From NCBI GenBank assembly GCA_023446675.1, contig JAEXPO010000531.1:1-6080 (forward strand): a stretch of DNA of 6,080 bases. The letters are read 5' to 3'. A program made the position numbers and the translations under genes. Shown here piece after piece: positions 1 through 4,463 of this stretch. Each line of letters opens with the position of its first letter. Position 1 is the stretch's first letter. This stretch comes from Bacillota bacterium (GTDB lineage Bacteria > Bacillota > Clostridia > DSM-8532). The notes under the pieces are model-generated. The model made no database searches. It worked only from the letters and a program-made list of their open reading frames with translations, and was not told where the DNA came from.

Positions 1-53
1 TCTCCAAACAGCTTGCGGAAGATAAAATCATTTTTTACCTTTAACCTTTTCAT
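1..53 (-). CDS. Rpn-family nuclease, 5' end only (runs off left edge)
   Basis: Only the first 17 codons and two further bases are in the window. They read MKRLKVKNDFIFRKLFG, identical in protein sequence to the start of the complete Rpn-family gene at 188-1033, so this is the head of a tandem paralogue transcribed leftward. An AGGTGG ribosome binding site (61-66) lies 7 bases before the ATG. A second in-frame ATG at 72-74 is followed two codons later by TAA, so that upstream start cannot be used and the start at 53 is forced. The only coding difference from the sister copy is a synonymous AAA/AAG lysine codon. Whether the rest of the gene is intact cannot be seen. Confidence 0.8.
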   Translation of the reverse strand, partial: MKRLKVKNDFIFRKLFG

Positions 54-85
54 GCCGTCACCACCTTACTCCATTTTAACATATT
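1..85. repeat. Direct repeat, copy 1 of 2 (rpn gene head and RBS)
   Basis: Positions 1-85 match 981-1065 with two differences (33 T/C and 67 T/G). The repeat covers the first 17 codons of the paralogue, its ribosome binding site, and the bases TTAAAATGG upstream, and stops abruptly at position 85. It starts at the window edge, so its full leftward length is unknown. Confidence 0.95.
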
Positions 86-93
86 AAAAATGG
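71..93. repeat. Near-palindrome in the control region of the upstream rpn copy
   Basis: CCATTTTAA (71-79) faces TTAAAAATGG (84-93) across a 4-base centre, a nearly perfect 23-bp inverted repeat with one extra A. It overlaps the probable extended -10 of the leftward gene. The sister copy keeps only the left half, because the sequences diverge at 85/1065. It could be an operator, but nothing shows a protein binds it. Confidence 0.45.
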
Positions 94-97
94 TTTA

Positions 98-106
98 TGT
101 GGATAA
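98..106 (-). promoter_or_regulatory. Isolated perfect DnaA-box match
   Basis: The minus strand reads TTATCCACA, the strongest form of the DnaA box (TTATNCACA). It lies in the intergenic stretch between the terminator of the complete rpn gene and the start of its upstream paralogue, about 45 bases before that start codon. I found no second box, so this is not an origin. It could be a DnaA-responsive control site or chance. Confidence 0.3.
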
Positions 107-126
107 AATCGCATGTATACGATGTT

Positions 127-162
127 AAAAAAGCGCCTCACACAATGTGCAAGACACTTTTT
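127..162 (-). terminator. Intrinsic terminator of the complete rpn gene
   Basis: On the minus strand a 16-bp stem (162-147 with 143-128) closes on a 3-base loop and ends in a run of six T (132-127), 26 bases after the stop codon. Four of the pairs are G-U wobbles on the minus strand, which become C/A mismatches on the plus strand. The structure is therefore built for leftward transcripts. It separates the complete rpn gene from its downstream paralogue, so each copy probably has its own transcript. Confidence 0.75.
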
Positions 163-187
163 CTTATCCTTGTTTAGTCTTATTCTG

Positions 188-466
188 TTACTGCAATCGG
201 AGCTTGGCAACTTCCTCTATTGCTAATCCGGTTTTTTCAGAGATTGTCCGATCGTCCAGAATATCCAGAAGGCTTCTGGCAATTTCTGCAATGCCTTCAG
301 CCCTGCCTTCTGCTCTGCCTTCTGCTCTTGCACCTGTAAGCCGGGTTACTTCATCATGAATAGCCATTTCTCTGGATTCATAATATCTTCTTATTTCATC
401 AAAGCTGCCCAATCGTTCCAGAACCTCTTCCGCTCTGGCTATGGCAGGCTCCTGCTTCTTTGCCAT
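188..466 (-). CDS. Possible intragenic C-terminal Rpn protein (RpnS-like antitoxin candidate)
   Basis: An in-frame internal ATG at codon 190 of the rpn gene would give a 92-residue protein starting MAKKQEPAIARAEEV and ending at the shared stop. It lacks the nuclease core and keeps only the variable helical C-terminal region with the RAEG repeats. A perfect AGGAGGT lies exactly 7 bases before this ATG, a better site than that of the full-length gene. In E. coli, RpnA-type genes are reported to encode a small C-terminal protein from an internal start that blocks the toxic full-length nuclease; the same arrangement is inferred here. The caveat is that GAGGAGGTG also encodes the residues EEV, so the site could be a by-product of conserved protein sequence. 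No expression evidence is available. Confidence 0.45.
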   Translation of the reverse strand: MAKKQEPAIARAEEVLERLGSFDEIRRYYESREMAIHDEVTRLTGARAEGRAEGRAEGIAEIARSLLDILDDRTISEKTGLAIEEVAKLRLQ

Positions 467-1033
467 TTCCCGCACCTCCTCCGGTGAGTCCTCTATAAAC
501 ACCAGCCACCTGTCCAGGGGCTTGCTTAAATCCGGCTGCTTTTTTCTGAATTTAGGAAGCTCTAAAAATCTTATTTCCAGAACATCCGTCAGTTTGCAGC
601 TCCTGTCCTTATCCTCCCATAAATGAAAGGCTGTGCTGTATTGTTCGGTATCAATATAATTAAAGTCCAGTATATTAATTGTAATCGTCTTTTTCAAATC
701 ATTATAGGGCTGGCCTTCCTTCAGCTGCTCCGCAAAGAGCTTTGCCCAATAAAAAAGGGTACGCTTATCCATGTTGTATTGGTTAATGAGCTGAACCTCG
801 ATATTGATGTTTTCTCCAAGGGCGGTTTTGGCCCTTATATCAAGTATATCCAGCTTATCCTCCGGGCTGTCCTTTTTAAGGGATGTGCCGTCCACCAGCT
901 CAATATCTGTCAGCCGCTTTGAATCGCTCAGCTCCAGGACAGCATTTAAAAAACTAATTAAAATGTCCTTATTATCTGCATCTCCAAACAGCTTGCGGAA
1001 GATAAAATCATTCTTTACCTTTAACCTTTTCAT
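188..1033 (-). CDS. Rpn-family recombination-promoting nuclease / putative transposase (PD-(D/E)XK)
   Basis: A 281-residue protein of the Rpn family (PDDEXK_2; formerly 'putative transposase'), whose characterised E. coli members are DNA endonucleases that raise RecA-independent recombination and, in later work, act as toxic antiphage proteins. The N-terminal KNDFIFRKLFG motif (7-17) is typical. The nuclease core is visible as LDILDIRA (61-68, D65 probably catalytic) and IEVQ (78-81, E79/Q81). The C-terminal part (about 183-281) is charged and helical, with three RAEG repeats (236-247) and an HTH-like tail. The start at 1033 is preferred over the in-frame ATG at 1054: AGGTGG (1041-1046) sits 7 bases upstream, and the sister copy has a stop codon in the extra stretch. 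It is divergent from crcB and a tandem paralogue of the gene at the left edge. It is not a true transposase; no terminal inverted repeats or target duplications are seen. Confidence 0.9.
   Translation of the reverse strand: MKRLKVKNDFIFRKLFGDADNKDILISFLNAVLELSDSKRLTDIELVDGTSLKKDSPEDKLDILDIRAKTALGENINIEVQLINQYNMDKRTLFYWAKLFAEQLKEGQPYNDLKKTITINILDFNYIDTEQYSTAFHLWEDKDRSCKLTDVLEIRFLELPKFRKKQPDLSKPLDRWLVFIEDSPEEVREMAKKQEPAIARAEEVLERLGSFDEIRRYYESREMAIHDEVTRLTGARAEGRAEGRAEGIAEIARSLLDILDDRTISEKTGLAIEEVAKLRLQ
293..328 (-). repeat. Three 12-bp tandem repeats encoding RAEG
   Basis: Plus-strand units GCCTTCTGCTCT at 305-316 and 317-328 are identical, and 293-304 differs at two bases. Each encodes Arg-Ala-Glu-Gly in the rpn reading frame. 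The unit length is a multiple of three, so slippage would change protein length without breaking the frame. GRAEG-type repeats are common near the C-terminus of this family. Confidence 0.95.
474..480 (-). promoter_or_regulatory. Perfect Shine-Dalgarno inside the rpn gene
   Basis: The minus strand reads AGGAGGT, then GCGGGAA, then an in-frame ATG (466-464). The 7-base spacing is optimal and the match to the anti-Shine-Dalgarno sequence is complete. It lies two thirds of the way into the nuclease gene, where no ribosome binding site is needed for the full-length protein. Confidence 0.55.
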
Positions 1034-1065
1034 GCCGTCACCACCTGACTCCATTTTAACATATT
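981..1065. repeat. Direct repeat, copy 2 of 2 (rpn gene head and RBS)
   Basis: It matches 1-85 at 83 of 85 positions. It spans the first codons of the complete rpn gene, its ribosome binding site, and a shared TATGTTAAAAT stretch (1054-1064 on the minus strand) that resembles an extended -10 element. From 1066 upstream the two copies share nothing obvious. Confidence 0.95.
1041..1046 (-). promoter_or_regulatory. Ribosome binding site fixing the rpn start
   Basis: AGGTGG lies 7 bases before the ATG at 1033. In the sister copy the identical site is preserved while the codon next to it becomes TAA. This shows that translation begins after the site, not at the ATG at 1054. Confidence 0.75.
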
Positions 1066-1070
1066 TCTTT

Positions 1071-1092
1071 GGGAGAGGCTATCGCCTTTCCC
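1071..1092. repeat. Stable hairpin upstream of the complete rpn gene
   Basis: GGGAGAGGC (1071-1079) pairs with GCCTTTCCC (1084-1092) across a TATC loop. This gives 9 pairs on the plus strand (one G-U) and 8 of 9 on the minus strand. It sits immediately beyond the point where the two rpn copies diverge and is absent from copy 1. There is no T-run on either side, so a terminator is unlikely. If the rpn transcript starts upstream it would be a 5' leader structure; otherwise it may be a binding site. Confidence 0.5.
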
Positions 1093-1203
1093 GCCTCTGC
1101 TAAGACAAACACAGAACTATGAGCACAGAACGGTTTTAATTTAGTTTCTAAAATTGGATTATTTCAGTCTGCTGATTTTGCCATGATTAAAAGGGCCTTC
1201 TTC

Positions 1204-1233
1204 TTGTCACATGGAAAAGACGGGTGGTATACT
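1204..1233 (+). promoter_or_regulatory. crcB: Sigma-A-type promoter for crcB
   Basis: TTGTCA (1204-1209) and TATACT (1228-1233) each match the consensus at five of six positions and are 18 bases apart. TG one base before the -10 adds an extended -10 feature. Transcription would start near 1240, giving a leader of about 60 bases before crcB. The leader contains a modest bulged hairpin (1265-1268 and 1271-1275 with 1281-1289) ending just before the ribosome binding site. I do not recognise a fluoride riboswitch in it. Confidence 0.65.
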
Positions 1234-1301
1234 TAAAACAAGGCCGGGTCAATACAAGCCTGCCACACTTATGATAATTCATCATGTGTAAAGGAGCAGC
1301 C

Positions 1302-1685
1302 ATGCAAAAGGTACTCTTTGTGGGACTGGGTGGTTTTATAGGCAGTATTTTAAGATATCTTATGTCTCTTGCGGCTCCTAAATACTTAGGAACCGAGCTT
1401 CCTTACGGTACTCTCCTTGTTAATGTTATCGGCGGTTTATTAATAGGTCTTGTTATGGAAATCAGCCTGAAAAGCCCCGGTTTTTCGCCTGAGCTCAAGC
1501 TCTTTTTAACTACGGGCATCATGGGAGGCTTCACCACCTTTTCAACCTTCAGCTACGAAACCATTCTTATGTTCAGCGGAGGAAGCTATTTTAAAGCCTG
1601 CCTCAATATCGGACTTAATCTCATATTAAGCCTTGGAGCGGTTCTATTTGGAAAAGGCCTTCCCCGTTTTTTCGGTCATACCTGA
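1302..1685 (+). CDS. crcB: CrcB/Fluc fluoride ion channel
   Basis: A 127-residue, four-helix inner-membrane protein of the CrcB/Fluc family, which exports toxic fluoride passively as a dual-topology dimer. The signature motifs are all present: GGFIGSILRY (10-19), GTLLVN with the conserved pore Asn (36-41, N41), and GGFTTFSTFS (75-84), which carries the Phe-box residues F80 and F83 and the central Na+-site region. The length is normal for the family. The start at 1302 is chosen over the in-frame ATG at 1284 because AAAGGAG (1290-1296) sits 5 bases before it and the protein then begins MQKVLFVGLGG, as in relatives. Only one crcB is seen, consistent with a homodimer. It is probably cotranscribed with the GNAT gene 32 bases downstream. 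Confidence 0.95.
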   Translation: MQKVLFVGLGGFIGSILRYLMSLAAPKYLGTELPYGTLLVNVIGGLLIGLVMEISLKSPGFSPELKLFLTTGIMGGFTTFSTFSYETILMFSGGSYFKACLNIGLNLILSLGAVLFGKGLPRFFGHT

Positions 1686-1710
1686 TTGTAACCCTCTTCA
1701 ACGAAACAGA

Positions 1711-1717
1711 AGAAAGG
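1711..1717 (+). promoter_or_regulatory. Ribosome binding site with ambiguous start (ATG 1718 or TTG 1727)
   Basis: AGAAAGG touches the ATG at 1718 directly, which is too close for normal initiation. The in-frame TTG at 1727 is 9 bases downstream of it, a workable spacing, and would start the protein LSPSVIRPIT (Met first), close to the usual MIRPIT-type start of the family. Confidence 0.4.
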
Positions 1718-2851
1718 ATGATTCTTTTGAGTCCTTCCGTAATCAGACCAATAACCCAGGATGAGCTTGAGAAGGCTTTCGATCTTGCGGCTTATTGCTT
1801 TCCCCCTATTCTCAGTGAAAGAGAAAGCCTGCTGGATTTTATTTCATCCATTATTGCTCAGAATTGGGCTTTGGGAAACTATATCGACGGCCATCTTTCC
1901 GCCCAGCTTCTCTCCATCCCTTATACAGCTGTTGTCAATGGCACCGGCTTCTCCATAGGAGGCATCGGCCTTGTATCCAGCTATGCTGAAAGCCGCCGTG
2001 GAGGCGCTGTGGGAGCTCTCCTTAAGAAAAGCCTGGAGCTTCAGTATGAGCATGGCTTCGACAAGCTGACTATAAAGGTTGACACAGGGGAGCTTGGTGT
2101 TTTCAGAGGAACAGGCAGGGTCATCCGTGGAGGCGTGGAGGATATTCCTGAGCTCAATGAAATTTATAATGCCTTTATAGACCGTTACACCGGTTACGTT
2201 ATTCGCACCCCTTATATGTGGAACCGTCGTGTAGCCAACCCTTTTTCAAAGTCAAATCCGGTTTATACGGCCCTGTACCTGAACGATAAGGGAGAAAAGC
2301 GGGGCTACATCCGTTATAAATTCACGAAGGAGGCCTTTTCCGTTCTCGAAATAGCCTATCTGGATATGGATGCCTTAAAAGGGCTTCTTCACTATATTTT
2401 TGTTCACGACAGCCAATTTGACTCCGTATGCTTTGAGGATGTTCCCGTAGATTTCCCCTTAAGGCTCATGCTTCCCTGCCCCAGAGTGGAGCAAAGTCTT
2501 AAACCCGGTATGATGAGCCGGGTGGTGGATGTCAAAAGAGTGGTGTCCGAACGAACCTACGATTGCGAGGGAACGGTACGGATTGAAATCAGCGACCCTC
2601 ATTGCCCCTGGAACGACGGCTGCTTCCTTTTCGAGTTTGTCAGCGGCCATTGTCAGGTTTCACAGGTGCAGGGCCCGGGGGATGCTACTTTCTCAATACA
2701 ACGCTTTTCTCAGATTTTTTGCGGCTTTCTCTCCCCTGCTGCCATGCTTTCCCTTGATTTGGACGGATGTCGGATAAAGGATGAAAAAGCCCTTGCCCTT
2801 CTTCAGGAGGCTTTTTCATCTAAAACAACGTTTCTTGCCGACGCTTTTTAG
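1718..2851 (+). CDS. Eis-like GNAT N-acetyltransferase with C-terminal SCP2-like domain, probably internally deleted
   Basis: A 377-residue protein with the Eis-family layout: an N-terminal GNAT domain (about 9-112), a second GNAT-like domain (about 133-270), and a C-terminal sterol-carrier-like domain (about 282-377) with the family's SDPHCPWND motif (292-300) and terminal TFLADAF. The acetyl-CoA loop is present as ESRRGGAVGALL (91-102). Directly after YEHG (110-113) the sequence jumps to FDKLTIKVD. Relatives have about 23 further residues here, a LYPFSxxFYRKFGY-like segment carrying the tyrosine equivalent to Eis Tyr126. The protein is therefore likely altered or inactive as an acetyltransferase, although the frame is intact. 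The ATG abuts its AGAAAGG site with no spacer; a TTG at 1727 is better spaced and may be the real start (374 residues). Substrate unknown. Confidence 0.8.
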   Translation: MILLSPSVIRPITQDELEKAFDLAAYCFPPILSERESLLDFISSIIAQNWALGNYIDGHLSAQLLSIPYTAVVNGTGFSIGGIGLVSSYAESRRGGAVGALLKKSLELQYEHGFDKLTIKVDTGELGVFRGTGRVIRGGVEDIPELNEIYNAFIDRYTGYVIRTPYMWNRRVANPFSKSNPVYTALYLNDKGEKRGYIRYKFTKEAFSVLEIAYLDMDALKGLLHYIFVHDSQFDSVCFEDVPVDFPLRLMLPCPRVEQSLKPGMMSRVVDVKRVVSERTYDCEGTVRIEISDPHCPWNDGCFLFEFVSGHCQVSQVQGPGDATFSIQRFSQIFCGFLSPAAMLSLDLDGCRIKDEKALALLQEAFSSKTTFLADAF

Positions 2852-2875
2852 TAAGAACATAATCCTAACCAGCCC

Positions 2876-2926
2876 GGAGAAATCAGAAGTGCGGGGGCCT
2901 CAAGCCCCTTCGCTTCTGATTTCTCC
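2876..2926 (+). repeat. 51-base inverted repeat after the GNAT gene
   Basis: Arms 2876-2889 (GGAGAAATCAGAAG) and 2913-2926 are perfect complements over 14 bp. The stem continues inward, with one mismatch and two G-U pairs, through GGGGC/GCCCC to a CTCAA loop (2899-2903). The G-U pairs form only in plus-strand RNA, which suggests it works in the crcB-GNAT transcript. It begins 25 bases after the GNAT stop, but no T-run follows, so it is not a standard intrinsic terminator. It may be a 3'-end stabiliser, a factor-assisted terminator, or a copy of a dispersed palindromic repeat. Confidence 0.8.
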
Positions 2927-2969
2927 CCCTGACATGGAAAGCAGGTGCCTCCTTGTTTAGCCGACGCAC

Positions 2970-2997
2970 TTGCATTCCCCAGTATATGGGTTATGAT
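2970..2997 (+). promoter_or_regulatory. Possible promoter of the sugar isomerase-like gene
   Basis: TATGAT (2992-2997) is a good -10. TTGCAT (2970-2975), 16 bases upstream, is a weak -35 matching only the TTG. It lies about 70 bases before the start codon in a gap that needs a promoter, since a strong hairpin separates this gene from the GNAT gene. Confidence 0.35.
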
Positions 2998-3068
2998 GGA
3001 CTCATAGGATTCTATGACATTTAAGCCAAAACTTAAAACGGCAATTAACCATTTAAGGGAGGAAGAAC

Positions 3069-3878
3069 ATGAAGCTTTCATTCAGCACCCTGGGGTGCCC
3101 GGACTGGTCATTCCAAACCATTCTTGAGAACGCTTCCCGCATGGGGTATGAAGGACTCGAGATCCGGGGAATCGAAAATGAGATGGATATATCCAAGATA
3201 CCCTATTTTAAGCCGGAAAACTGGCCGGAAACAGCTAAGAAGCTGGAGGCGCACGGCCTTCAAATTATGAATCTGGGAACCTCGGCTTCCTTTCATGATG
3301 AAGCACGCTGGGAGGCGGCCCTTTCAGAAGCCAAGACCGCCATTGATGTGGCTCATCGCATCGGGGTGCCCTACATACGCCTATTCGGAGATGCCCTGCC
3401 TGATCCTGAAAAGAGGGAAGAAACCCTTAAGCGCATTGCCAAAGGCTGGACCGAGGTTTACAGGTACAGCGAGGGAACGGGTGTCACTCCCCTTGTAGAG
3501 GTTCACGGCCAATTTAATAATGTGGAAATCTTCAAGGAAATCTTCAAGTATTTTAATCACCCTAAATTCGCGGTGGTATGGGATATTGAGCATTCCTACA
3601 AGGTGTATGAAAGGGATTTTGTTGAGTTCTTCGGTTTTATACGCAAATACGTGCGCCATGTCCATATTAAGGATACGAAAAAGGTTGACGGCCAGTGGAA
3701 GCTACAGAATATCGGCGAGGGTGAAATACCCATCCCCCTTCATGTAAGGCTTCTTGCCGCAACCAATTATGACGGCTTTCTATCCTTGGAATGGGAAAAG
3801 AAATGGCATCCTGAGCTGGCGGACTGCAGTGAGGTTTTCCCTTGGTACGTGACCTATATGAAAAAGATTTTGTACTGA
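3069..3878 (+). CDS. Sugar phosphate isomerase/epimerase-like TIM-barrel protein
   Basis: A 269-residue cytoplasmic protein of the xylose isomerase-like / AP endonuclease 2 TIM-barrel superfamily. These use a divalent metal to interconvert sugars, inositols or their keto forms. Probable metal ligands follow the family pattern: E144 in PLVEVHG, D172 and H175 in VVWDIEHSY, H199 in HVHIKDT, and E241 in FLSLEWEKKWHPEL. E31 in GYEGLEIRG is the usual first-strand motif. It has no signal peptide and is full length. GGGAGG (3057-3062) lies 6 bases before the ATG, a clear start. It stands alone between two hairpins, with no transporter, kinase or dehydrogenase beside it in the window, so the substrate cannot be inferred. 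Family assignment is firm; the exact reaction is not. Confidence 0.85.
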   Translation: MKLSFSTLGCPDWSFQTILENASRMGYEGLEIRGIENEMDISKIPYFKPENWPETAKKLEAHGLQIMNLGTSASFHDEARWEAALSEAKTAIDVAHRIGVPYIRLFGDALPDPEKREETLKRIAKGWTEVYRYSEGTGVTPLVEVHGQFNNVEIFKEIFKYFNHPKFAVVWDIEHSYKVYERDFVEFFGFIRKYVRHVHIKDTKKVDGQWKLQNIGEGEIPIPLHVRLLAATNYDGFLSLEWEKKWHPELADCSEVFPWYVTYMKKILY

Positions 3879-3923
3879 CACCTCTGGCAGCACGTTGCCT
3901 AAAAAACAGACGCTATAAAACAG

Positions 3924-3955
3924 ACGGCCCCGGTGCAATTGCGCACCGGGGCCGT
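3924..3955 (-). terminator. Strong hairpin between convergent genes, terminator for ppnP
   Basis: A perfect 13-bp GC-rich stem (3924-3936 with 3943-3955) closes on a 6-base loop. On the minus strand it starts 10 bases after the ppnP stop and is followed by CTGTTTTATAG and, further on, TTTTTT, adequate for an intrinsic terminator. On the plus strand no T-run follows, so for the isomerase-like gene (stop 46 bases upstream) it would act less efficiently. The repeated AAAACAGACG (3903-3912, 3917-3926) supplies the minus-strand T-runs. Confidence 0.75.
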
Positions 3956-3964
3956 AATCAAACC

Positions 3965-4276
3965 TTAGACATAGGAGCAGCAGTAGTCCGACGTTTCATC
4001 CGCAGCTATTTTAAAGCTGCTGTTCTCGGGCACCTCAAAGTACTGTCCCTCTTTAAAGGTCTGCCAATTCTCATTACCCGGCAGCAGTACCTTAACTGTT
4101 CCTGCAAGTATCTCCATGATTTCCTTTTCCTTAGTGCCAAATTCGTATTGGCCCGGATGAATGATGCCCAGTGTTTTTCTGGTTCCGTCTGCAAAAAGAA
4201 CGGTACGGCTTGTTACTTTTCCATCAAAGTAGATATTCGCTTTTTTCACAATTGTCACATTTTCAAATTTACTCAT
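3965..4276 (-). CDS. ppnP: Pyrimidine/purine nucleoside phosphorylase PpnP (DUF1255 cupin)
   Basis: A 103-residue single-domain cupin closely resembling E. coli PpnP (YaiE, 94 residues), which splits nucleosides with phosphate to free base and ribose-1-phosphate in nucleotide salvage. Shared landmarks in order: NIYFDGKV (14-21), [11 protein letters not shown] (36-46), [16 protein letters not shown] (52-67), [19 protein letters not shown] (70-88) and a C-terminal DYCCSYV that matches the family's YLCRYL-type end. The start at 4276 is set by AAGGAG (4283-4288) 6 bases upstream. An in-frame ATG at 4303 would lengthen the protein by nine residues that relatives lack and would place the ribosome site inside the gene. 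It lies 187 bases after the lipoprotein gene with no recognisable terminator between, so readthrough is possible. Confidence 0.9.
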   Translation of the reverse strand: MSKFENVTIVKKANIYFDGKVTSRTVLFADGTRKTLGIIHPGQYEFGTKEKEIMEILAGTVKVLLPGNENWQTFKEGQYFEVPENSSFKIAADETSDYCCSYV

Positions 4277-4463
4277 TTCCTGCTCCTTATTAAGCCAGCG
4301 CATTTACTTTAAGCTCCAAACTGTATTCATTTGATTTGGATTTAGAAAGAAATCCCAAATTAAAGCCGTGGTTGTTGGATCCTGTTCATGGTATAAATAT
4401 ACACTAACCTATAATCAGGCGATTTACAAGTATTGGGACCTTCAGAACCCTTCTCAAACAGGG
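4277..4463. other. Intergenic stretch between lipoprotein gene and ppnP
   Basis: AT-rich, 187 bases. Apart from the ppnP ribosome binding site I see no convincing promoter, terminator or RNA on either strand. A short ACCCT/AGGGT pairing (4447-4465 region) is too weak to be a terminator. Confidence 0.5.

Noticed and set aside
188..1033. Insertion sequence suggested by the 'putative transposase' family name
   Set aside because: No terminal inverted repeats or target duplications flank it; Rpn proteins are nucleases, not classical IS transposases.
1137..1156. AT-rich inverted repeat between rpn and crcB
   Set aside because: Short, with a bulge and only A/T pairs bar one; not enough to call a structure.
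1284..1301. Earlier in-frame start for crcB at 1284
   Set aside because: It would place the AAAGGAG site inside the gene and add six residues that relatives lack.
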